Below are positions 1 through 8,773 of a DNA stretch of 64,000 nt, one piece after another. The notes beneath the pieces are model-generated. The model was given only the letters and a program-made list of their open reading frames with translations, was not told the DNA's origin and did no database searches. The DNA is taken from assembly GCF_002104995.1 (NCBI RefSeq), contig NW_024468261.1, positions 62,001-126,000 of the forward strand, written 5' to 3'. Positions within the stretch are counted from its first letter, which is position 1. Each line of letters starts with the position of its first letter. Both the position numbers and the translations under genes were made by a program. This DNA comes from Linderina pennispora (Eukaryota > Kickxellomycota > Kickxellomycetes > Kickxellales > Kickxellaceae).

Positions 1-384
1 TACTGTTGGAATTCCGGGCCACTGCTCAGAAACAGGCGGATGAAGTCACGTATCAGATTTGTTTTCAGTGTCCAAGATGCTACTGGGGGTCCTTGGAAAA
101 TGTACTTGAATGTCGTCAGGAGTATCATTGACGACACTGTCGCAAACGCCTTTGCGCATGCCACTGGCTTCTTCCACAGTAGGCTGAGTGCCCTTGCCAA
201 CATTCTAGAAAACAGCACGTAGGATTTATACAAATTGTTGAAGACCTGGATGGAAACAGAAAAGAGAGGTTGGCAGCAGGGAAGCTCGATTGCCCCTGCA
301 CCTTCCCTTAGCGGCACTATATTCCAGCAGTCTGGCCGATGCATTTTCCCTCCAAAGCATGGCGCAGGAGAGGCTTCCAGTCTA
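1..384. other. window edge, no supported gene
   Basis: A 60-codon open frame lies at 40-222 on the plus strand, but it shows no recognisable motif and no codon pattern that separates it from chance. It could be the 3' exon of a gene that starts before the window. Nothing else is supported here. Confidence 0.3.
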
Positions 385-606
385 TTAGGAATTGTGCAGG
401 TTTGAGGAGCCCCGCTTGCCCTTCAGCTTGTCAAGCTGCTTTTTGGTCTTGTCCAGAACGTCGCTGCGCTCTGCTAAAAAATATATCGGTGTCGAGGTCT
501 TCTGCACATACACCTTGGCGTTCGGCCGCAGGTTCTCCAGCTCGCCCTCAAGCACCGACAGGACTTCGAATTTGGGCTCCAGTGTGTGTGGTTGTGCGGC
601 CGACAT
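385..606 (-). CDS. small prefoldin-like protein, ASDURF-type
   Basis: This is a 73-residue protein starting at the ATG at 606. It is almost entirely helical and charged. An N-terminal heptad-like stretch (VLEGELENL) is followed by a short turn with KVYVQ...IYFLAERSDVL, then a second helix rich in Lys and Leu. The hairpin core (K-V-Y-x-Q ... I-x-F-L-A-x-R) resembles beta-type prefoldins. It looks closest to ASDURF, the small prefoldin-like subunit of the R2TP/PAQosome chaperone complex, whose core reads KVYRQ ... IFFLADR. Seen: size, hairpin layout and the shared core. Inferred: membership in a prefoldin-like co-chaperone. It could instead be a divergent canonical prefoldin beta subunit. The reading frame is intact and isolated, with no close neighbour on its strand. 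Confidence 0.6.
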   Translation of the reverse strand: MSAAQPHTLEPKFEVLSVLEGELENLRPNAKVYVQKTSTPIYFLAERSDVLDKTKKQLDKLKGKRGSSNLHNS

Positions 607-2424
607 TGTGAGAAGAGAGAGTATATGTGAAAACGCCGAGCAATTTGAGAGAAAAAAGTGAGGTTGAGGGGTTTAGCCCATAGGCACTGGCCATTACTTA
701 CGGGTATGGAACAATTTTTATTTTTATTTTTTTGGTCAGGTTTTGCGCAATGAAATATGCACTACAAGCTAGCTACTGGAAACACTATTTTAACAATGCC
801 GTACTCTCAGAATAACTAACAAAACCCCTTAAGCGCGCTAACCGTCTACAAGATGAGGAGGGCGGGGCATTTGTAAGGGATAATTCTACCATCTATGCTA
901 GTTCTGCCGCTGTGGCTACAGCAGTTGCTGCTACTGCCCACTGGTCAGTGTTTATATCGTCATCAAGTGGTAGGATTGTGCCGAGTGATATTGCTGCCTA
1001 GATTGATACTGAAGAAGAAGTCCTTGGTCATGTCCAGGATGATTGCAGAACTCTTCTCCATCACCACAGCGAACAGCGGTGCTATGCAGTAGTACATTTT
1101 GGTGGGACTGGCCGGAGCTGGTCTGGCAGCTCGCTGGCCAGACAGTCATTCAGCGCATTGCATCACTGGTTATCGCTGAAAATATGCTACCAGAGACAAA
1201 AAGCATGAGGATATGGCCAAAAGTAGTGCTTCTGATAAGTTTACTGGGTGGTGACATAGGGAATCTCTACGTCCGCCTCCGGGATCAAATTCTTGAGCTA
1301 GTTTTCTGCCATCACACCTCTATGGTGGAGCAGCCAAAGAAGTGAAGTGCGCTTAGGTTCATGCTTAGTCTTGTAAAAAAAACCTCCAGTTGGGCGGTGT
1401 GGGAGATGGATGGTGGCTCTGTCAGTGCACAGGAGACAGTAGGTTTACGGAATAGAATCATAGGCATCCTTCTTTTGTCCGAGAATACACCTAATCATAT
1501 ATATCCCTAGTGAGACAGGTTGGTGGCTGTTTGTGGGTATGATTTCAGAACAGCGTATAGTTGACAAAGGTAGCTATGTACATTTGCTACAAGTCTTGGG
1601 TCTGCAAGATGCATTCTCACTGGCCTGTGCTAACCTAGGGGATGAGTCGTTATCGAGTATATGGAGAAACAACTCCTCAAAAGTATGACTGAAGGGAACG
1701 ACAGCTGATCGTTTGTCTGGGCCTTTGTGCGTATACGTTTCGGCCTTGCTCATTGTGGCGCAGGGGGACTCTGGACCCCGAATGTCAACACACAGTAGTC
1801 GGAGCTTGGGATACTAACAGAGCGAAATGAGAACACACTCTCTTTCACCAGCTCACACTCTTCTTTTACATACAAAGGCATCCTCTGATATGCTGTAGCA
1901 ATACCAGCCCAAAGAGAAACCTGAGATTATGCTTAAGCAATTGTCTTAGTTGGAACAGAGCAGATAGGGATGTACGAGAAAGGACATAGAGATAGAATAC
2001 CTCTTCACGATTTGCCATCATGCTGGCATGTCACGGGTCTGATTAAAGCTGAGTGAAAATTGATTCTGGACAATCGGCAGCCGTCTTTGTATGTGTTTGC
2101 AGATCAGTGACGGGGCACACAGCAGCCTTCAATCCACAGCATTAAGGATAGGTTCTGTTGGATATAGATTAGCCAAGGGTAGTATGTGCTCCAGTTCTTG
2201 GTTTAAAACAATAAAGCCAAATCATCTACGCTACATTTGTTGAATTTGGATACGCTATGTATCGGTGGACATGCTAATCCTCAGAGCTAACCCTCGCATA
2301 AGATATTCAAGGTATCTATAACCATGGTCCAGGAGTTTTATGATTACGATTCACTTGTGGTTTGAGAAATGTTGATATTGGAGATGAAAGGAAGAAAAGA
2401 TAATTACAGTTGGATATTTTTTGC
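607..2424. other. intergenic region with one repeat copy
   Basis: About 1.8 kb without a supported gene. Open frames of up to 100 codons (for example 1043-1345 plus) lack recognisable domains. The only structured element I see is the dispersed repeat at 1628-1787. Confidence 0.5.
1628..1787 (+). repeat. dispersed repeat, copy 1
   Basis: About 160 bp shared with 12340-12499 (same strand) and 49411-49572 (reverse strand). The end is shared with a fragment at 25590-25648. It begins TGCTAACCTAGG and ends CCCCGAATGTCA, so it has TG...CA termini like a small LTR. Shared internal blocks are CGTTTCGGCCTT and GGGGGACTCTGGACCCC. This copy is the most diverged of the three. Confidence 0.8.
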
Positions 2425-3259
2425 TCACGAGCAGTTGGGGTAGGCCTGGCATTGGTGGGAGTTTGAGCAAGCTTGACCTCGGCATTGCGGCGGCGCGTCA
2501 GGCCAGACAGAACACGGCCACCAGCCTTGTTCCACTTGGGCAGCTCGCCGGCAATCACCGGTGTTCGGGTTCTCACCAGCATTCAGACGCTTGACCAGGT
2601 TCGATGACTTGGCTCCGCCGCAGCCAACGTTGAACACCCACGACACCAGCGCACCCCACTGGTAGTCATTGAGCTTGACATTGCCATTCAGGTAGTTGCC
2701 CAGGCATGTGTACTTGGGGATATCGTCCTTGAGCAGAGCCTCAGCGGTGGCCAGTGTCAGCGGGAACTTGTACTTGACCTCCTTGCAGCCCTTGGTCTGG
2801 CACAGGTGGCCGTAGCCGACGGTGGGCAGACCAATGGGATCGGGAGCCGGGCTCTTGACGAAGCCCTCGAACTCCTTTGATCATGTTGAGCGCAGCAGCG
2901 TTGACACTCTTGCAGTATCCGTTGGAAGAGCCCCCACCAGTAGAGCCACCGCCGCCCGTGGATCCACCACCAGTGGAATCGCACTTTGTGGTGACGTAGC
3001 CGCTGCTGCCAGTCTTGACATAGTAGTCGGCGACATAGCAGCCGTGCTGGGTCTTGTCCCAGAGGGAGTCGCCCTTGATGGTCTCGCCGGAAGTCTGGCA
3101 CGAGAGAGTGACGTCGTCACTGCTGCTGTATGAGCGAACGACGCCGTAGCTGGTGCCAGGTCCAGAACGGCAGTTGACACCGTCACTCTTGATGGCGTAA
3201 CCAGAAGCGAGCTGCGAAGTGGCAGCAAGAGCGAGAGCAGTGGCTGTGAAGAGCTTCAT
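2425..3259 (-). CDS. secreted SH3b-GH24 lysozyme (frameshifted)
   Basis: A predicted secreted peptidoglycan hydrolase. From the ATG at 3259: a signal peptide (MKLFTATALALAATSQLASG), a bacterial-type SH3 domain (about residues 20-90; NCRSGPGTSYG), a Gly/Ser linker of GGGST units, then a GH24 (phage-T4/P22-like) lysozyme domain. The GH24 signature is present: a Glu in EFEG followed by GLPTVGYGHLC, and later DYQWGALVSWVFNVG. The C-terminus reads QAYPNCS before the stop at 2425. The frame breaks near 2874 and near 2558 (each explained by one extra base in a doublet), and again near 2440-2460. Because no nonsense codon is needed once those are allowed, sequence error is as likely as pseudogenisation. 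A TATA box lies about 100 bp upstream. Lysis of bacterial cell walls outside the cell is inferred from the families. Confidence 0.8.
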
Positions 3260-3361
3260 CTTTTCGATGTTTTGTGTGTAGTTGGAGAAAGAGTGGAAGG
3301 TGCTGTTGTTACTGTTGTTGCTGTTGATAATGGGCTGATGGAAGCGGGCTGCAGCATGTCC

Positions 3362-3369
3362 TTTATATA
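3362..3369 (-). promoter_or_regulatory. TATA box of the GH24 lysozyme gene
   Basis: TATATAAA on the minus strand, about 103 bp upstream of the ATG at 3259. Confidence 0.55.
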
Positions 3370-3537
3370 TGCGAGGAATTTCGAGATGCAAGTGTGAACT
3401 GCGCAGTCACAGCATTGCATTGCGTGGCAGAACGTTCTAAAATTAGTAAATGGGTAACTGCACCGTCTGTTTACGGTTCGGCATGCGTTGCTGAAAGGTG
3501 TACTCACCATAGAGCAGGAATCAATGCACCACATATG

Positions 3538-3583
3538 CTGCTGTGCTGCTGCTGCTGCTGCTATTGCTGTTGCTGTTGCTGCT
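3538..3583 (+). repeat. imperfect CTG/TTG microsatellite
   Basis: About fifteen trinucleotide units, mainly CTG with TTG and ATT interruptions. It lies between the two lytic genes, directly before the first CTAAAAATAG element. It is noncoding as far as I can tell. Confidence 0.8.
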
Positions 3584-3860
3584 AAAAATAGACGACAGCC
3601 TGGAGACTGCCGCTAACTTGCATATAAAAACCTGGGCTTACCCAAGGAACCACCGGTTTGAGCGAGCATCTAAAAATAAATTGATATGCAGAAATCACAT
3701 AGAGCAGATTTCAGGCCGATCGTATGTAAGCGTGCATGGTTATGCAGATACATAGCATCTAAAAATAGATTTACCACTTGGGTATTGATGTAGTGGTAAA
3801 GCTAAGCAGTTCGTATATAAGCATGCATGGATACGTTGGAGTGCATGACCTAAAAATATA
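3582..3860 (+). repeat. degenerate ~90-bp tandem repeats with MADS-type sites
   Basis: CTAAAAATAG or a close variant occurs at 3582, 3670, 3759 and 3850, a period of 88-91 bp. The two last units also share flanking sequence such as TCGTATGTAAGCGTGCATGG versus TCGTATATAAGCATGCATGG. CTAAAAATAG matches the MEF2/Rlm1 MADS-box consensus CTA(A/T)4TAG. The array fills the intergenic space between the divergent lysozyme and CHAP genes, so a shared regulatory role is plausible but inferred. Confidence 0.65.
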
Positions 3861-4145
3861 GCAGAAGCTGGGCAAAGTATTCAATCTCTTTAACAGAATG
3901 TCTGCCACACGTTAGCGCTTCTATCAAAATGGGATGCACTCGGATTTTTCTTGAAATCACATTATCCTTTTGTAGTAATCCTTGTTAGCATTTAACCCAG
4001 AAAGAACTGCTAGTGTGGATTTCTGGAATAGGCTACATATCGACAGCAACTAGCTGTGTTATGTGCGCTTGTTTGCTATACAAGCTACTGCTGCTAACAG
4101 GAATTTCACTGAGATATGGCTAGTGAAGTATAGGTTAGAGATTTG

Positions 4146-4153
4146 TATATAAA
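4146..4153 (+). promoter_or_regulatory. TATA box of the SH3b-CHAP locus
   Basis: TATATAAA, about 75-80 bp upstream of the ATG at 4227. Confidence 0.5.
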
Positions 4154-4226
4154 CTCGCCAGGTATCCTGTTCAACCCTCATTTAAACCATATCACAACCA
4201 AAACCCAAAACTGCATACTTTTAAAA

Positions 4227-4969
4227 ATGAAGCACGTCTCTAGCTACGCCATCAAGGGCAGTGTTGTCAACTACCGCTCCGGTCCGGAAACCTCACACAG
4301 GGCTGTCCTCATGTACAAGGATGTGAGCCCAAGTGACGCTCTTCGTGCCAGGCTCCGGGTACAGACATCAATGGCAGCAGCTTCTAAGACAAGACCCAGC
4401 TCGGCTGCTACGTGAGTGATTATTATTTAAACACGGGCAATGGCTATGCAGCCAAAAAGTGGTCCAATCCCGACGACAGCCCCTGCTTCAAGCCTGACGA
4501 CAAGCCCAAACCCAAACCTGATGGCAAGCCCAAGCCCAAGCCCAAATCTAAGCCTAGTGACAAACCCAGGGCTAGTACGGGTCCGATGAAAGATGACTAT
4601 CCTTGCAAGGGTGGCAGCTGCAGCGGCGTCGACAAGTGGAACTACTACACGTGCCAGTGTGTCAGTTTTGTCGCCTGGCGCATCAATTCGCGTCTGGGCA
4701 TCGACATCAACAACCGCTACAAGGGCAAGAGGTGGGATAATACCAACGAGTGGGACGACGCCGCGCATGCCTCGGGCGTCACTGTGAATGATACGCCAAA
4801 GCCAGGAGCTGTGGATCAGACTAGCCAAGGCAGCAGGTACAGGCATGTGGTGTGGGTGGCCAAGGTCTCGGGCAACAGCGCCACTATTGAGGAGTACAAC
4901 AACAGGCGCCACAAACACAGCACAGGGACTGTTCCCAAGAGCTCAAAGTACACGCACCTCAAGAAGTAA
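4227..4969 (+). pseudogene. SH3b-CHAP amidase, decayed
   Basis: A paralog of the neighbouring lysozyme on the opposite strand. The N-terminal part aligns with its SH3 domain (YAIKGSVVNYRSGPETS versus YAIKSDGVNCRSGPGTS). It then has a Lys/Pro-rich linker (KPKPKPDGKPKPK) and a C-terminal CHAP domain. The likely CHAP Cys is in CQCVSFVAW, the likely His in YRHVVWVAKV, and IEEYN follows. Evidence of decay: the signal peptide is missing (ATG-AAG runs straight into the SH3 domain), the frame shifts near 4334, and a TAA replaces the expected Trp codon in the segment aligned with SLWDKTQ. The CHAP part from 4412 to the stop is an intact open frame. CHAP enzymes are Cys amidases/endopeptidases of peptidoglycan. 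An unseen upstream exon supplying a signal peptide would soften the pseudogene call but would not explain the stop. Confidence 0.7.
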
Positions 4970-5532
4970 GCGGGAAAGTGACATATTAATATTTATGTAA
5001 GATATTCCAACGACGCGAAATGCCAAATTGATTACAAGCATTGTATATGGACATGAGGATGAGTGTAGTATATCCGAACCGCCCATTCACGCTGCTATTT
5101 TTGCCAATAAATAGGGTGTGTTGCTTGCCACTCTATATTTCCAGGGTCATAGATCTCGGGCCCCGGGTCTGCAAGTGTGGATAAGAAGGACTGTATATGA
5201 AAAAGTAGCTTGCATTGGGTGCAATGAGGGATAGCGAGGGCTGCCAGACGGAATTCTTGGGGAGCAAGGGCCAGGAGCCACGCATGTATGGATCACAAAA
5301 TCAGATCAAGATGATCGCATTTTTTTGCTGACACAAACTCAGCCAGCAAAATTGGCGACGTGGTTTTCGACCGAGACAAAAAATATTTTCTTGCAGTGGT
5401 TTTTGTGATTTTCTGTATTTTTGACTTTATTTTCCTTTTTTTCGCTGCTTTTAGGCACCTTTCCTCCCAATCTCTCCATTTTTACCACAAGCGATTAAGG
5501 CAAACTCGCGCCCAACATCAGTCTGACACAGC
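4970..5532. other. intergenic region
   Basis: About 560 bp. I see only AT-rich and pyrimidine-rich stretches before the next ATG, consistent with 3' flank and promoter. No gene or repeat is recognised. Confidence 0.4.
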
Positions 5533-6678
5533 ATGGCGGCAGTTCTCGTACCCACAGTAGCCACGGTCCCTACCGGAAAGACGCGCGTAACGTGCTGCCC
5601 CAAGTGCGCCACCAGCATCGAGAGCTTTGATGTCGACACCAACTGCACGTTTGCAATGTGCCCGAATGTCGAGTGCACCTGGCCGTTCGATAGCGACAAC
5701 ATGAGCCAGTACTTTGCACAGGACATGGCGATGTCGTCGCTGCGCAAGCGGGCGAAGAAGCGGAAGGCATCGTCTGTGACTGGAAAGGAGGAGCGGCGGC
5801 ACTCCAAGAAGCACTCCTAAGCACACGCTGGCCAAAGCCCGCTGCTGCGGCCGCCTCCAGGCAGGCTGCGGCCGCTGGCTTGTCTAGTGGCCTGTACACA
5901 GCTGGCTCTGGCCGCACTACTCTTCCCGATAGTAGTCTGCGGTCGGCCAGCGCAGGCCTAACGCAAGGTAAATATCTCGGCGCGAATAGTAGAGAAAGTG
6001 AGGTGGGCGTGCGCGCCGGAGCGTCTGACTCGTACGCTGCCGGCAGCAGCCAACAGTTGGCCTCAAACATGATGACCGAGTCTCCTAGCTGGCTCGAGGA
6101 GCTCGTGTCTGGGCTCACGGATACCGCGAACGGTGCTGACCGCCAATCTAACAATGATGTAGTAGACATATTCGCAGCGCTGAACACTGTGGGCCGTAGC
6201 AGCACAGACGATGCCGTGATTCCGCGCAGCAGCCGCCAGCCCAGTCCGACCACCAGCAACGAAAGTGGCGCTGACGACATTGATGCGCAGGGGCCGCTGA
6301 CACCAAGCGAACTAGGCTACGCTGCTGGGCAACAATAAGGATATTTCCGATATGCTGTCTTCGACGCCGTCCTTTGATCCGTTGTCGGTGCTGATGACGC
6401 CGACAACGGCGACCAGCACTGGCGCCAACATGGCTGACCAACTTGATCTTGACGCGCTGTGGAAGTCAGCTGAAACCGGCCCGGGCTCGATTGTGCCCAG
6501 CAGTAGTTCGTTTGATCTCAACAATATTTTCGACTTGTCGTCGCCGCCCAGCACCGATGCAACCGCAGCCAAGACGTCGTTCGACACAAGCCTCTTAGAC
6601 AACCTGTTTGGCTCGTCGTCTTCGTCGGGTGTTGCACCAACGGCGGCACTGTCGTCGCCATCGTCGTCTGCACAGTAG
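5533..6678 (+). CDS. unrecognised zinc-finger, Ser-rich protein (frameshifted)
   Basis: I do not recognise this gene. The N-terminus (5533-5820) is compact: TCCPKC, a 15-20 residue spacer, CPNVEC and TWPFD, which is a four-Cys zinc-ribbon-like pattern. It is followed by a basic segment (LRKRAKKRKASS). A long acidic, Ser/Thr-rich tail continues in other frames to the stop at 6678. It contains repeated short hydrophobic-acidic patches (SWLEELVSGL, DLDALWKSAE, SFDLNNIFDL, SLLDNLF) that could be short binding motifs. Joining 5533-5820 to 5880-6338 needs one or two shifts, and joining 6338 to 6352 needs removal of one G at about 6327. It may be one protein of about 380 residues, or two genes if the stop at 5820 is real. 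Confidence 0.45.
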
Positions 6679-7415
6679 GCGTGTGTGCCTTTTCTCCGTC
6701 GTTGCCTCCTATACAACCCGTCGCTGTACAAAAAAAAACAACACTCATTCCTCAGCAAAAACCTTTTTTTACTTTTATTTCTCCTTTTTTGTTCTATATC
6801 CCAATTTTACTCACGTTTCGTTTCCACATCATATTCGCGTTAACCCCATGACGTCACCAGTGATGCATGTTTATTGCGAGTAGCTGAGGTCTGCCACATG
6901 TGTTGAGTAATAGCTGATATGGCGACTGTTATTCAGACAGTACAGGTAGACCGGACCAGCGGTGTAGCGGGACAGGTGTGATATGTATACCAACACATTA
7001 CACACCCTGTGAAACTTTACAAAACCTTCCAAGGCTCTTTTACCATTTCCATTTCTTTTTCTTTATCGGTTAACCCGCTTGGTATTCTTCTTTACTCTTA
7101 GAGTCATCTAGCATCCATTTTATCAAAGCACTGTACGTAACCAAATCTTCATACTTCGCTATCTGAGCGCTCAGTAAGCGATAGATTGTCTGCGCATTGA
7201 GGTCCGCAACACTTGGGCTGAATACAACAAAACAATCTCAACCGGTTTCCGGAGATTTAGCAGACCGGATGTGCTGACCCCATCCGATGGACAAAGCAGG
7301 TAGCAAACACACTTGCCCAACAAGGGCACTTGGCGTGTATACAGTAAGATATTCACTATACATATATTTATGAGATCAGCTATCCAACATACACAACAAA
7401 GAATCTGTGGGCAGG
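6679..7415. other. intergenic region
   Basis: About 740 bp between a plus-strand and a minus-strand gene, AT-rich with T-runs typical of fungal 3' flanks. No gene or repeat is recognised. Confidence 0.4.
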
Positions 7416-7979
7416 CTAGTGGGTGGTGATCTGAAGCATCGAGGGCTGGCCAGCCTCGCGAGACTTTGCTGTATACGGGATATCGAGGCTAGCCACATAG
7501 AGCGATAGATCCGTGCCGTCTTTGGCTGCATCCTTGCACATGTATGTGATGTCAAGCGAGAATTCCTCATTTGAATCGACTGTGGCGAACATCTCAGAGC
7601 CGACTTTCTGGGGTTGGAGAGATCCTGCGGCAGTGTCTTCGTCCCAAGCGCCTTCACTGCGGATAGCCCAGATCTTGACTGGGTCGTGGCGCGGTGTGTT
7701 GAAAGCCGGCATTGTCAGAGTGCATTTATCAATACTGTCTGCATTGTTTGCTACTGTCGAAGGAAGCGCAAAGCCAAGGAGAACTTGAGCCACATCGTTG
7801 GCATCGTTTGCAGAATGGATTGTTGCTGATGTGCCATATACAGCACTATAGCAATTCGTGTCCAGGCAGAGGCTTGTGTCCTTGGAGACTGGGATAGAGT
7901 GGGTGGTGCCCGGGATTGGGGCTGACGAGACAGCCAAGGCTGCAGCAATGGCGATCAAAAGAGCGATGAAGAGATTCAT
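7416..7979 (-). CDS. small secreted protein, DNRLRE/CBM96-like pattern
   Basis: This 187-residue protein starts at the ATG at 7979 and has a clear signal peptide (NLFIALLIAIAAALAVSS). The mature part has four Cys and alternating hydrophobic strands. LLGFALPS ... DKCTLTMPAF ... VKIWAIRSEGAWDEDTAAG resembles the order of motifs in DNRLRE/CBM96-type beta-sandwich domains (a GF strand, 'sA.L.l', then 'W.E.t'). The family assignment is an inference from that pattern. What is directly seen is an intact secreted, Cys-containing, beta-rich protein with no membrane anchor. An extracellular structural or carbohydrate-binding role would fit, but I cannot name a substrate. Confidence 0.7.
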   Translation of the reverse strand: MNLFIALLIAIAAALAVSSAPIPGTTHSIPVSKDTSLCLDTNCYSAVYGTSATIHSANDANDVAQVLLGFALPSTVANNADSIDKCTLTMPAFNTPRHDPVKIWAIRSEGAWDEDTAAGSLQPQKVGSEMFATVDSNEEFSLDITYMCKDAAKDGTDLSLYVASLDIPYTAKSREAGQPSMLQITTH

Positions 7980-8773
7980 TATGCTGCAAATTCAAGAGAA
8001 AGGGGAGGGTATGAGTTGGTTCTTGGGAGGAGATCAATGCCCAACGCTTCTTCTTTTATGTAACCGGAGGGAGGCCATGCCAGTGCTCGACCACCCAAAC
8101 AGGTTTAGAAAGAGGGTGCTATAGTACAACACCCAGCAGCATTGCGCATAGCGTTATAGTGCTCACTCGATATATTTAGCATGGGGATGGGTACGACAAT
8201 TGGGCGCCATACATACAATGGAACGTTCCGCTACATGGCGCTTGCAGGCCAATATTGTTTGTTTGGGCAAGGTTGGCTAATCCGCTAGCTGATCAGCTTG
8301 CGGAGGACACTTGCAAACCACATACTCCGCTCTTTGCTGCAGTTGCATATTCTCTTTTTCCTTCTTGTTCCATGGCTGCTAGCGAGAGGAGGAAGTCCTA
8401 TGGCATGTATTCATACCGGTGAATCACCCAAACACATATGGTACCACCAGCATGTTGTCCATCGTAATCGTGCCATGGCTGCCTAGAATTGAGAGGAGCC
8501 TATCCCAGTCGCTAGCGTCTATTGGCCAAGCAGCGAAAAGGACCTTCTTGGCTGCATGTCAGGCTAGTCACGTTAACAGTGCAAATCTTCTGCAGCGATG
8601 AAATCATTCAACTCTTGATTTCTTGCCTTGTCTGCAGCAGCAGGTTTTTTTCCGACTATATATAGCTGCTCTTTCTCTCTCGCTCACTCGTCAAGTAGCA
8701 GGCTATACTTTCTAACCCGTAACTGAGCTATATTTTTCACCAATGTCGTCCCCTTGATGCAGCCACAAGAAAC
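7980..8773. other. divergent intergenic region
   Basis: About 790 bp between divergent genes. A TATATA-containing segment near 8658 may serve the MATH-USP gene. No further feature is recognised. Confidence 0.4.

Noticed and set aside
1043-1345. 100-codon open frame as a membrane or small protein gene
   Set aside because: No start context, motif or composition distinguishes it, and the other strand has frames of similar size. I could not connect it to any family.
3538-3583. CTG repeat as a polyglutamine or polyleucine coding tract
   Set aside because: The surrounding frames are short, lack support and sit in the promoter region between two divergent genes.
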